Below are positions 34,804 to 43,818 of a stretch of DNA of 64,000 nt, in pieces. The stretch spans positions 3,345,980 through 3,409,979 of the forward strand of contig NZ_KI912107.1 of the NCBI RefSeq assembly GCF_000517085.1. The letters are read 5' to 3'. Position numbers and translations under genes: made by a program. Source of the stretch: Saccharicrinis fermentans DSM 9555 = JCM 21142. GTDB lineage: Bacteria > Bacteroidota > Bacteroidia > Bacteroidales > Marinilabiliaceae. Every line of letters begins with the position of its first letter. Position 1 is the first letter of the stretch. The notes beneath the pieces were generated by a model, which searched no databases, had not been told where the DNA came from, and saw nothing but the letters and a program-made list of their open reading frames with translations.

Positions 34804-37800
34804 ATGAAAAAGCTTAATAATTTTAAGCCTATTCCTAGAAAGAATAGGTATTGGGAAAGGTACACCCTAAAACGCTTATTGACACTGATTGTTATCTCAC
34901 TAGCAATTAATGTTTCAACACTAGCTGCTGCGCAAAAAAACATACGCATCGAAAAACAAAACTGGAACGTAGAAAGTCTTTTTAAAGAAGTAAAAGACCA
35001 AACTGGCTTAACCGTTATTTACAATAACAATAAGCTAAACAAAAACAACATCATCCATCTAAAACAAGGCGATATGGAGTTGGGCGAACTAATGCAGCTC
35101 ATATTAAAGGATGAAGCCTTAGACTACGAACTAAAGGACGATTATATCGTCATCAAGCCACAAATAATCGCAAGCCCCATAAATGGGCAACAGGCCACCC
35201 AAAGAGTAACGGGTAAGATAACCGACAAAAATGGAGACCCATTACCTGGGGTAGCCATCATGGTAAAAGGCACGCAAATAGGAACAGCCACCAATGCAGA
35301 AGGAACATTTAGCATTCAAATACCTGAAGGCAGTTCCGTACTAGTAGCCACCTTTGTGGGTATGATTCCCAAAGAAGTGAATATAGAAGGAAAATCAGAA
35401 ATAACAATAGTACTTGAGGACGACCTTACCAATCTTGAAGAAGTGGTAGTTACAGGTATGGTCACAACCGACAAGCGTCTTTTCACGGGTGCCTCACAAC
35501 GCATCAAGGCAGAAGATGCCAAACTAGCTGGTATAGCAGATGTAAGTCGAGGACTTGAAGGAAGAGCAGCCGGTGTTTCCGTACAAAACGTCTCTGGGAC
35601 CTTTGGTACCGCACCAAAAATCCGCGTAAGAGGAGCCACCTCAATTTACGGAAACTCAAAACCCCTGTGGGTGGTAGATGGAGTCATTATGGAAGACGTA
35701 ATTGAAATGAGTTCAGACGACCTGTCTTCGGGAGATGCCATGACCTTGATTAGTTCTGCTATTGCCGGGCTCAATGCCGACGACATTGAGAGTTTTGACA
35801 TACTAAAAGATGGTTCTGCAACATCCATTTATGGAGCACGCGCAATGGCTGGTGTTATTGTGATCACCACCAAGAGGGGTAAGGCAGGTGTTAGCCAAAT
35901 TTCCTATACAGGAGAATATACCTATCGCATGAAACCATCTTACGCCAATTATAATATCATGAACTCCCAGGAACAAATGTCAGTTTATGAGGAAATGAGA
36001 GAAGGAGGCTGGTTAAATTACGCAGAGATTGCCAATGCTGCCGAAAGTGGCGTCTATGGAAGAATGTACAGTCAACTGAACCAACTGGATGAAAACGGAG
36101 ACTTTTTATTGGCCAACACACCGGAGGCCAGAGCTGCTTATTTACGCGAAGCCGAATATCGCAATACCGACTGGTTCGATGAATTATTTAATACGAACAT
36201 GGTACAGAATCACTCCGTCAGCATGTCCTCAGGTACAGATAGATCCAGCTATTACGCATCAATGAGTGCCATGGTAGATCCTGGTTGGTCGCTAGATAGC
36301 AAAGTAAACCGCTATACCGCTAACTTTAATACCAATTTTAAAATTCGCGACAACCTAAGCCTCACCACCATTAGTAACGCTTCTTACAGAAAGCAAAAAG
36401 CCCCGGGAACACTCTCACAAGATGTAGATGTGGTCACAGGAGAAGTAAAACGTGACTTTGATATTAATCCATTTTCCTATGCACTTAACTCATCCAGAAC
36501 CCTGAGTCCTGATTATTACTATACACGTAACTATGCGCCATTCAACATCAAAAAAGAACTGGATGAAAATTACATTGACCTAAATGTGGTGGATGTAAAA
36601 TTTCAAACAGAACTAAAATGGAAAGTAGTTCCCAAAGTAGAACTAAGTGCTCTCGGCGCACTTAAATATCAATCCACTTCGCAAGAACACCACGTTACTG
36701 AATTCTCAAACCAAGCTAGCGCATATCGTGCCATGGAAACAGTTACGGTTCGTGACAACAATCCCTTTTTATATACCGACCCAGACGATCCATACGCACT
36801 ACCTATCAGCGTATTACCTCAGGGCGGCATCTACACGCGCACCGATTACTCCATGTTAGGATATGATTTAAGAACCACCGCCTCCTACAAAGATGTGTAT
36901 AACGACTCTCACATACTTAACTTATATGGAGGTATGGAGGTAAACTCTGCAGATCGTAAGAAGACCAGAAACACAGGATGGGGAATGCAATATTCAATGG
37001 GTGAAACCCCCTTTTATTCCTACGAACTATTTAAGAAAGGGGTAGAAGACAACAACCTATACTACGAATTGAGCAATACACGCTATAGAAATATCGCTTT
37101 TTTTGGCAATGCCACTTATTCTTATAGAGGTAAATATACACTCAACGGCACCTTGCGCTACGAAGGTTCTAATAAATTAGGAAAATCAACAAGTGCACGC
37201 TGGTTACCTACATGGAATATATCGGGTGCTTGGAATGCACACGAAGAAGGCTTCTTCGATAACTTCGGATCAGCACTGACCCACTTCACACTGAAAGCAT
37301 CCTACAGTCTAACAGCCGATCGCGGTCCTTATGATGTGACCAATTCCTTAGTAGATATCAGAAGCGCGACACCATGGAGACCCAGTGCTGGGGTAAAAGA
37401 GAGTGCTCTCGAAATAGAATCACTTGAAAACAGTGAGTTAACCTACGAAAAGAAACACGAAATAAACCTGGGTGCTGAGATTGGATTTCTTAACAATAGG
37501 TTAAACACAACTTTTGATATTTATAAAAGAGACAACTTTGATTTAATTGGCATTGTAAACACACAAGGACTAGGAGGCGAAGTCTCTAAATATGGAAATG
37601 TAGCCTCCATGGAATCCAATGGTTTCGAATTCTCCCTGTCTTCTACCAATATAAAAACCAAAGATTTTTCATGGACAACTAATTTTGTATATTCAAAAGT
37701 GAAAAACGAGATTACAGAATTAGAAACCACTTCACGTGTCATTGACATGGTAAGCGGCACAGGATTTGCCCGCGAAGGTTATGCCGTACGCTCCATATTC

Positions 37801-38457
37801 TCTATCCCTTTTAAAGGCCTCAACAGCGAAGGCTTACCTACTTTTTTGGATCAGAACGGAGACATCACGGTTAGTGACATTTACTTTCAGGAACGTGACA
37901 ACCTTGATTTCCTCGAATATTCTGGTTCTGCTGACCCAACCGACATTGGTAGTTTAAATAATGCCTTCAATTACAAAGGCTTAAAACTAAATATATTTGT
38001 CACCTATTCCTTTGGTAACGTAGTGCGTTTAGATCCTTTTTTTAGCAGCGAATATTCCGATTTAGCCGCTTTGCCACGTGAGTTTAAAAACCGCTGGGTA
38101 AGACCAGGAGACGAAGCCTACACCAATATTCCAGTTATTGCCACCACTAGGCAAAAAGATAATATTGGAGAATCCGACTTGGCGACAGCATACAACGCCT
38201 ACAATTACTCTTCAGAAAGAGTCGCCAAAGGAGACTTTATTCGTATGAAAGAGATTTCATTGGGCTATGACTTCCCTAGTCAGTTAGTTAGCAACCTGGG
38301 AGTAAGCGCCTTATCCGTTAAACTTCAGGCCACCAATTTGTTTCTGATATACTCTGACGACAAACTGAACGGACAAGACCCTGAGTTCTTTAACACTGGA
38401 GGTGTAGCGTCACCTGTACCTAAACAATTTACCTTCACTTTAAGGTTAAGCTTATAA
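34804..38457 (+). CDS. SusC/RagA-family TonB-linked outer-membrane transporter with STN domain
   Basis: 1217-residue outer-membrane channel that imports a substrate delivered by its SusD partner. After a long basic N-terminus and signal sequence (~1-45, ending AAAQ) comes an STN (secretin/TonB N-terminal) domain at ~48-118. It is followed by a carboxypeptidase-like domain (~130-215, VTGKITDKNGDPLPGV), the TonB box/plug (~215-345, including LEEVVVTGMV, GRAAGVSVQNVSG and DGSATSIYGARAMAGVIVITTKRG) and the barrel. The STN domain marks it as a signalling receptor talking to the FecR protein encoded just upstream. The SusD gene follows after 38 bp. Substrate not decidable from sequence. Confidence 0.94.
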   Translation: MKKLNNFKPIPRKNRYWERYTLKRLLTLIVISLAINVSTLAAAQKNIRIEKQNWNVESLFKEVKDQTGLTVIYNNNKLNKNNIIHLKQGDMELGELMQLILKDEALDYELKDDYIVIKPQIIASPINGQQATQRVTGKITDKNGDPLPGVAIMVKGTQIGTATNAEGTFSIQIPEGSSVLVATFVGMIPKEVNIEGKSEITIVLEDDLTNLEEVVVTGMVTTDKRLFTGASQRIKAEDAKLAGIADVSRGLEGRAAGVSVQNVSGTFGTAPKIRVRGATSIYGNSKPLWVVDGVIMEDVIEMSSDDLSSGDAMTLISSAIAGLNADDIESFDILKDGSATSIYGARAMAGVIVITTKRGKAGVSQISYTGEYTYRMKPSYANYNIMNSQEQMSVYEEMREGGWLNYAEIANAAESGVYGRMYSQLNQLDENGDFLLANTPEARAAYLREAEYRNTDWFDELFNTNMVQNHSVSMSSGTDRSSYYASMSAMVDPGWSLDSKVNRYTANFNTNFKIRDNLSLTTISNASYRKQKAPGTLSQDVDVVTGEVKRDFDINPFSYALNSSRTLSPDYYYTRNYAPFNIKKELDENYIDLNVVDVKFQTELKWKVVPKVELSALGALKYQSTSQEHHVTEFSNQASAYRAMETVTVRDNNPFLYTDPDDPYALPISVLPQGGIYTRTDYSMLGYDLRTTASYKDVYNDSHILNLYGGMEVNSADRKKTRNTGWGMQYSMGETPFYSYELFKKGVEDNNLYYELSNTRYRNIAFFGNATYSYRGKYTLNGTLRYEGSNKLGKSTSARWLPTWNISGAWNAHEEGFFDNFGSALTHFTLKASYSLTADRGPYDVTNSLVDIRSATPWRPSAGVKESALEIESLENSELTYEKKHEINLGAEIGFLNNRLNTTFDIYKRDNFDLIGIVNTQGLGGEVSKYGNVASMESNGFEFSLSSTNIKTKDFSWTTNFVYSKVKNEITELETTSRVIDMVSGTGFAREGYAVRSIFSIPFKGLNSEGLPTFLDQNGDITVSDIYFQERDNLDFLEYSGSADPTDIGSLNNAFNYKGLKLNIFVTYSFGNVVRLDPFFSSEYSDLAALPREFKNRWVRPGDEAYTNIPVIATTRQKDNIGESDLATAYNAYNYSSERVAKGDFIRMKEISLGYDFPSQLVSNLGVSALSVKLQATNLFLIYSDDKLNGQDPEFFNTGGVASPVPKQFTFTLRLSL

Positions 38458-38495
38458 CATAAAAATATGTTACAACTAAAATTAAAATTAAACGC

Positions 38496-40094
38496 ATGAA
38501 AAATATAAAATTCATATATCTCATTTTGTTGGCACTACTGGCAGTATCCTGTGATGACTTTTTAGACGAGACACCTGATAACAGAGCAGAAGTTGACAGC
38601 CAAACAAAAATCAGAAAATTGCTTGTTTCTGCATATCCTACAGGCAACTACGGACTAGCATGCGAGCTGTCCAGCGATAACATCATGGACATGGGAGAAT
38701 CCAATCCATATTCAGATCGCCTCCTAGAACAAATGGCGAATTGGGTAGATGTTACCGAAACAGACAACGACGATCTAAAAAGCATCTGGGAAAACGCATA
38801 CAGTGCTATTGCACATTCCAATCAAGCACTTGATGCCATTGCTGAATTAGGCGAAGATAATTTATTGGCCGAAAAGGGCGAAGCCCTCATCACACGAGCC
38901 TATTCTCATTTTGTATTGGTAAATGTTTTTTGCAAACATTATGATCCCGCAACAAGTAGCACCGATTTAGGGATTCCATATATGGAAAAATCAGAAACGT
39001 CTCTGAATCCCCAATACGAACGGGGGACGGTAAAAGAAGTTTATGAAAAAATAAATACGGACATTGAAGCTGCTTTGCCATTGATTAGTGACGATATGTA
39101 CGAAATTGCTTCTTACTATTTCACACAAAAAGCAGCCTATGCTTTTGCAGCACGCTTTAACCTATATTACGAACAATGGCAAAAAGCAGTGGATTACGCC
39201 TCTGAGGTAATATCAACAAATCCTACATCCAGTATAAGAGACTGGTCAGAACTAGGCAGTTTACCACGCGACCCGGATGTGGTGACAAATGCATATATTA
39301 GTGACCCAGCCAACCTGCTGGCCATTCCAACCACCTCCTCACTGGGCATAATATTTGGTGCCTATTACACAGGATCTAGGTTTAATCACTCTGCAGCCGT
39401 GGCCTCGGAAACACTATGGGCCCCAACGCCATGGGATTACGACGACGAATCTGGCATAAGCACTAACAATTACCTATTCCGACCTTTTGTATATTCAGGT
39501 ACCAATCTGGACAAGTCTTTACTATACAAAATTCCATATATGTTTGAATATACCGATCCCGTTGCAGGAATTGGTTATCACAAATCAGTCATGATACCCT
39601 TCACTACCGATGAAACATTATTGGTTAGAGCAGAAGCCAACACAATGCTAGGCAACAACACCGAGGCGTTAAATGACATCAATGACTGGACAAGGAATTT
39701 TTATTTAGGAATCGCTCAAGACGGAGAGGGCAACAACTCCTATTATTATGCAGAGACTACCCTAGAAAAAGTTAATGAATTGTACAATGCACTACCTTAT
39801 GCATCAGAAAATACTTTCAGCTCTAAGAAAAAACTAAATCCGGCCTTTACCGTTCAAGCCGGAACACAGGAGAATCTTTTACATTACGTACTACAATGTC
39901 GACGCGTATTGACTATACATGAAGGATTGCGTTGGTTCGACATCAAAAGGTATGGAATCGAAGTGGTTCGCTATCAACTGCAACCTAATGGTTCCTTAAA
40001 AACGCTCGATGTACTTGGTACAGACGATGAACGCAGGGCACTACAGCTACCTAAAGATGTTATTTCAGCTGGAATAGAAGCCAATCCGCGTTAA
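38496..40094 (+). CDS. SusD/RagB-family surface lipoprotein
   Basis: Substrate-binding lid of the SusC channel, 532 residues. Lipoprotein signal with Cys-19 (LLAVSC) followed by DDFLDE, an acidic surface-export-like context. The helical TPR-type body is typical: NAYSAIAHSNQALDAI, GEALITRAYSHFVLVNVF, ETLLVRAEANTMLG and the C-terminal HEGLRWFDIKRYG signature. It is encoded directly after SusC and before a metallopeptidase and a DUF4302 lipoprotein. Confidence 0.94.
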   Translation: MKNIKFIYLILLALLAVSCDDFLDETPDNRAEVDSQTKIRKLLVSAYPTGNYGLACELSSDNIMDMGESNPYSDRLLEQMANWVDVTETDNDDLKSIWENAYSAIAHSNQALDAIAELGEDNLLAEKGEALITRAYSHFVLVNVFCKHYDPATSSTDLGIPYMEKSETSLNPQYERGTVKEVYEKINTDIEAALPLISDDMYEIASYYFTQKAAYAFAARFNLYYEQWQKAVDYASEVISTNPTSSIRDWSELGSLPRDPDVVTNAYISDPANLLAIPTTSSLGIIFGAYYTGSRFNHSAAVASETLWAPTPWDYDDESGISTNNYLFRPFVYSGTNLDKSLLYKIPYMFEYTDPVAGIGYHKSVMIPFTTDETLLVRAEANTMLGNNTEALNDINDWTRNFYLGIAQDGEGNNSYYYAETTLEKVNELYNALPYASENTFSSKKKLNPAFTVQAGTQENLLHYVLQCRRVLTIHEGLRWFDIKRYGIEVVRYQLQPNGSLKTLDVLGTDDERRALQLPKDVISAGIEANPR

Positions 40095-40181
40095 TGGATG
40101 AATACTTCATTCTCATTTCCACCCACAAGGAAAACTGATGGAGTTTCATCGAATACTGTTGAACGTTAAAATTATAATGAA

Positions 40182-41075
40182 ATGAATAAATACAAAATTT
40201 TACTTTGGCTAATGACGGTTGCGATCATATGCACAATGGAAGCTTGTTCTGAAGATGAAGAACCAGATATGAGCACTAGTGTTATTACCGTAGAAAAAGG
40301 CGAATCCAATGCCTTTGATAATTATTTAGACCTGATATATCGAGAAACATACAACATCAATTTTATGTATAGGTTCGAAGATATTGAATCAGACATGGAT
40401 TATCAATTAGTACCAGCTCTTTATGAGAACTCAGTAAAAATGGCCAATCTGGTTAAATACCTCTGCTTAGATGCCTATGAAGAAGTTGCTCCAGATGGTT
40501 TTCTGGAGAAATATTTTCCTAAAATGATCATGTTAGTTGGTTCTCCAGCCTATAACAACAATGGAACCATTGTACTGGGAACTGCTGAGGGAGGCCTAAA
40601 AATAACGCTCTATAACATCAACAACCTGGACGTAACCAATGTTGATGTCTTGTATGAGTATTATTTCCGCACCATCTTTCACGAATTTTCGCATATCTTA
40701 CATCAAACCAAAGATTACTCAACTGATTTTGATAAGATATCATCGACTGATTATGTTGGAGGCGCATGGAATGACGCATGGGATAACTCATCTTCTCTTG
40801 AGGCAGGTTTTATCAGTGATTACTCCAGCAAAGAAGAAAATGAAGACTTTGTTGAACTAATTGCCCACTATATTACCACCTCTCCTGACGACTGGAATGC
40901 CATACTTGAGCAAGCAGGTGAAGACGGCAGCGATATCCTCAATCAAAAAATGGCTATCATCAAGTCCTATCTCTTACAATCATGGGAAATTGACATCGAC
41001 AAATTGAGAGATGCTATCCTTGATCGAGCCGAAAAATTAGCAGAACAAGATTTAGATAATATTACAATAGAATAA
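40182..41075 (+). CDS. Surface lipoprotein zinc metallopeptidase (Peptidase_Mx1-like)
   Basis: Putative zinc-binding metallopeptidase of 297 residues. The lipobox MEAC gives Cys-22, followed by SEDEEPD, which resembles the Ser plus acidic lipoprotein export signal that places lipoproteins on the cell surface in this phylum. The zinc motif HEFSH (His-167 to His-171) lies in a FHEFSHILHQT helix; a downstream acidic segment, ENEDFVELIAHYI, is a good candidate for the third ligand or catalytic-domain helix. Its gene is between SusD (87 bp) and DUF4302 (5 bp). It may cleave protein or peptide at the surface before import. Substrate specificity unknown. Confidence 0.88.
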   Translation: MNKYKILLWLMTVAIICTMEACSEDEEPDMSTSVITVEKGESNAFDNYLDLIYRETYNINFMYRFEDIESDMDYQLVPALYENSVKMANLVKYLCLDAYEEVAPDGFLEKYFPKMIMLVGSPAYNNNGTIVLGTAEGGLKITLYNINNLDVTNVDVLYEYYFRTIFHEFSHILHQTKDYSTDFDKISSTDYVGGAWNDAWDNSSSLEAGFISDYSSKEENEDFVELIAHYITTSPDDWNAILEQAGEDGSDILNQKMAIIKSYLLQSWEIDIDKLRDAILDRAEKLAEQDLDNITIE

Positions 41076-41080
41076 TAGCT

Positions 41081-42322
41081 ATGAAGAAATATATTTATAC
41101 AATACTTGTTTCTTGCCTATTAAGCATTACCTTATTTTCATGTGATGATGATGCGGAAATGCTTTTTGAAGAAACAGCATCACAGCGAAAAACAGCTGCG
41201 ATTGGAGAATTTGAAGAAACATTTAAAAACGCTGAATACGGCTGGGCTTTTAAATACATTCCCAACGAGGATTTATCATATGGAGGGTATACCTACGTGC
41301 TGGATTTTAATGATAAAGACAGCGTTTCAGTCTATTTTGAACTAGCCTCTGATGTTTCTACACCCGTTAGTTCCCTCTACGATATTATATCAAACGGAGG
41401 ACCCGTATTAACATTTAATACCTATAACCCGTTTATGCATTACTATGCAACTCCATCCTCTTCAGAATACAATGCCAAAGGAGGTGATTATGAGTTTTTA
41501 TTAATGTCAGAAAGCAACGATACGATTACCCTTCAGGGAACCAAAACGGGCAACCTCATGCGCATGGTTAAATTAACCCAACCAGCGCATTCATACCTCA
41601 GTACTATACAAGAAAATGCTAATTTCATTGGCAGAGGATCCTATGTCGGTTCCATTGGAGACACAGAAGTAGGCATATCCGAATCCAACCGGAATTTTAC
41701 TTTTTCGTATACCGAGGGCGATGAAGAAATAGTACTTACAGTACCTTATTTAATAACAACAGAAGGACTGTCATTTCTTGCACAAACTGAAATACTAGGG
41801 CAGATATACCAGGATTTCACCTTAGATAAGGAAAACAACAAATTACTGGCTGTAGACGGAGAGATGGAAATCCAAATTGTAGTTCCGCCCATCGACCTCA
41901 ATCAAAACACTTGGACTTTAGATGTGAGTGTTGAAGCAAATGCCTCCGAAGCCACGTGGAACGCATGGGTAAGCGCCTACACAGCCAACCTTAACACCTA
42001 TGGAGAAACACTCTCTCAGCAAATGACCATGGGACGTGTACTTGCCACTTCCAACTACTTTGGTATTATGTTTACATCAACCCCTTATATTACAATTTAC
42101 TCCTTAGACTTCAATGGCGTTCCAGGTCAATCTAATCAACTGGATATCCAAAAGGTTGGTGCTAGTTTCAATTGGAGCTGGTATACGCATCTATCGCCTA
42201 TGTTGGATTTAATCACAGACAATTCGCCATACGAAGTAGAACAGGACGATGAAGATAATCCAACAGAAGTAAAGCTTACAAGTGCTAGCAATCCTGACGT
42301 ATGGTTTATTTTAAAAAAGTAA
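41081..42322 (+). CDS. DUF4302 domain lipoprotein
   Basis: 413-residue lipoprotein with Cys-21 (LFSC) followed by DDDAE, again a surface-type acidic context. The N-terminal part, RKTAAIGEFEETFKNAEYGWAFKY, is the recognisable start of the DUF4302 family, which in Bacteroidota is usually encoded beside a SusC/SusD pair and a putative zinc metallopeptidase, as here. The rest is beta-rich with many Ser/Thr/Asn residues. No enzymatic motif is visible; a binding or surface-assembly role fits the position. Last gene of the operon; a terminator follows after 43 bases. Confidence 0.88.
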   Translation: MKKYIYTILVSCLLSITLFSCDDDAEMLFEETASQRKTAAIGEFEETFKNAEYGWAFKYIPNEDLSYGGYTYVLDFNDKDSVSVYFELASDVSTPVSSLYDIISNGGPVLTFNTYNPFMHYYATPSSSEYNAKGGDYEFLLMSESNDTITLQGTKTGNLMRMVKLTQPAHSYLSTIQENANFIGRGSYVGSIGDTEVGISESNRNFTFSYTEGDEEIVLTVPYLITTEGLSFLAQTEILGQIYQDFTLDKENNKLLAVDGEMEIQIVVPPIDLNQNTWTLDVSVEANASEATWNAWVSAYTANLNTYGETLSQQMTMGRVLATSNYFGIMFTSTPYITIYSLDFNGVPGQSNQLDIQKVGASFNWSWYTHLSPMLDLITDNSPYEVEQDDEDNPTEVKLTSASNPDVWFILKK

Positions 42323-42365
42323 AATAAATAATTTCCCGTATCATATATAAATTAATAATGTGTAT

Positions 42366-42394
42366 AGGCTGTTCTTTAGGGGACAGCCTTTTTT
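42366..42394 (+). terminator. Terminator of the SusCD/metallopeptidase operon
   Basis: Stem AGGCTGTTC / GGACAGCCT (one G-T pair) with a six-base loop, then TTTTTT. It lies 43 bases after the DUF4302 stop. Confidence 0.9.
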
Positions 42395-42401
42395 GATGAT
42401 A

Positions 42402-43049
42402 TCAAGAAGACATTTTAGTCTTTTGATAATATTTGCAGTATTCCTGTAACCCACATCGGGCACATTTGGGCGATCGTGCCATACAAACATAGCGCCCATG
42501 TAGTATCAGCCAATGGTGAGCAATGGGCAATAATTCTTCCGGAAAAAACTTTACCAATTGTTTTTCTGTCTCCAACGGAGTTTTAGCGTTGGTTGTTAAA
42601 CCGATACGTTGCGACACTCTAAAAACATGGGTATCCACAGCCATAGCCGGCTTTTCATACACTACACTGGCAATCACATTGGCCGTTTTCCTACCCACCC
42701 CCGGCAGCTTCTGCAGTTCTTTGATATCATCGGGCACCTGATTATCAAAATCACGTATCAGCATTTGGGCCATGCCTACCAAATGTTTGCTTTTATTATT
42801 CGGATAAGTACAAGAGCGGATGTAGTCAAACACTTCAGCCGGCTCAGCCTCTGCCAGCTCTTTAGCTGATGGATATCGCTGAAACAAATCAGGGGTAATC
42901 ATATTCACCCTTTTATCTGTACATTGTGCAGAGAGGATTACAGCCACCAACAATTCGTACGGATTCGAATAATCCAACTCAGTCTCAGCAATCGGCATAT
43001 TGGTCTGAAACCACTCAATTACCTTTTCAAATCGTTCCTTTTTAGTCAT
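42402..43049 (-). CDS. nth: Endonuclease III
   Basis: Base-excision repair glycosylase/AP lyase that removes oxidised pyrimidines, 215 residues. The helix-hairpin-helix has LQKLPGVGRKTANV with catalytic Lys-121; the catalytic Asp-139 is in AVDTHVFR. The [4Fe-4S] ligands are Cys-189, Cys-196, Cys-199 and Cys-205 (C-x6-C-x2-C-x5-C). It starts at an ATG at 43049 and is convergent with the DUF4302 gene. The DUF3109 gene lies upstream on the same strand, 82 bp away. Confidence 0.95.
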   Translation of the reverse strand: MTKKERFEKVIEWFQTNMPIAETELDYSNPYELLVAVILSAQCTDKRVNMITPDLFQRYPSAKELAEAEPAEVFDYIRSCTYPNNKSKHLVGMAQMLIRDFDNQVPDDIKELQKLPGVGRKTANVIASVVYEKPAMAVDTHVFRVSQRIGLTTNAKTPLETEKQLVKFFPEELLPIAHHWLILHGRYVCMARSPKCARCGLQEYCKYYQKTKMSS

Positions 43050-43131
43050 AATTTCGCTTGGGTAAATCCTTTCACTTAAAACACGCCTATCTTAACACCA
43101 TTCGCTTGCCAACATCACTATTGTAAAAACA

Positions 43132-43719
43132 CTAAGCACCCAACAAACCTTTCTCATTTAATATTTTTTCCGACTCTTCCATCTCCTCGTAGAATGCCTC
43201 ACCATATTTTCTAATAAGCGGTTCTTTCAAAAAACGATAGACAGAAACCCCTTCTCTTTCTCCAAGAGTACGAGCATCATTACAAATAGGCCAAACATCA
43301 TAATTTAACGCTTCTCCCTGACTTAATTTTTTGGTTCGTATAGGATATAAATGACATGAAATAGGTTTTCTAAAATCTACCAAGCCCTGTTTCCAAGCCA
43401 TCTCAATAGCACAGTGCACCCCTCCCTTTTGATCAAAATAAGTATAGACACACTCCTTACCATGAACAATTGGAGTAACCAATTCATCTTCAAAATCTAC
43501 TACCGAAGTACCTTCCTCTTCAATAACTTGAATGGCCTCTGGCGACAAAAGATGCTTGATGTCGGGATAAATTTTTTCGATGATCTTTGCTTCATCCTCT
43601 TCCAACGGTGCGCCTGAATCACCTTCCACACAGCAAATACCGTGACACTTAGCAATATTGCAAATAAACTTTTGGGTGAACAGCTCCAAGCTAATTATTT
43701 TATCATCAATTTGAATCAT
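43132..43719 (-). CDS. DUF3109 family cysteine-rich protein
   Basis: 195-residue cytoplasmic protein of a family common in Bacteroidota. A Cys-rich N-terminal part (FICNIAKCHGICCVEGDSG, four Cys within 11 residues), CVYTYF and HCAIE in the middle, and CHLYPIRT plus WPICNDA later resemble the metal- or cluster-binding pattern of YkgJ-type proteins. The biochemical role is unknown. It could share a transcript with nth downstream but has 82 bp between. A terminator separates it from gpmI. Confidence 0.8.
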   Translation of the reverse strand: MIQIDDKIISLELFTQKFICNIAKCHGICCVEGDSGAPLEEDEAKIIEKIYPDIKHLLSPEAIQVIEEEGTSVVDFEDELVTPIVHGKECVYTYFDQKGGVHCAIEMAWKQGLVDFRKPISCHLYPIRTKKLSQGEALNYDVWPICNDARTLGEREGVSVYRFLKEPLIRKYGEAFYEEMEESEKILNEKGLLGA

Positions 43720-43770
43720 TTGATTAAGTACTAGTTGCGAGAAATTATAAAAAAAAATTACAAATAGAAA

Positions 43771-43799
43771 AAAGCAGTAATTCAGAGAATTACTGCTTT
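43771..43799 (-). terminator. Terminator of gpmI
   Basis: Thirteen-base perfect stem AAAGCAGTAATTC / GAATTACTGCTTT with a three-base loop, followed on the minus strand by TTTTTT. It lies 19 bases after the gpmI stop. Confidence 0.92.
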
Positions 43800-43818
43800 A
43801 CATCCTATGTTAAAAATA

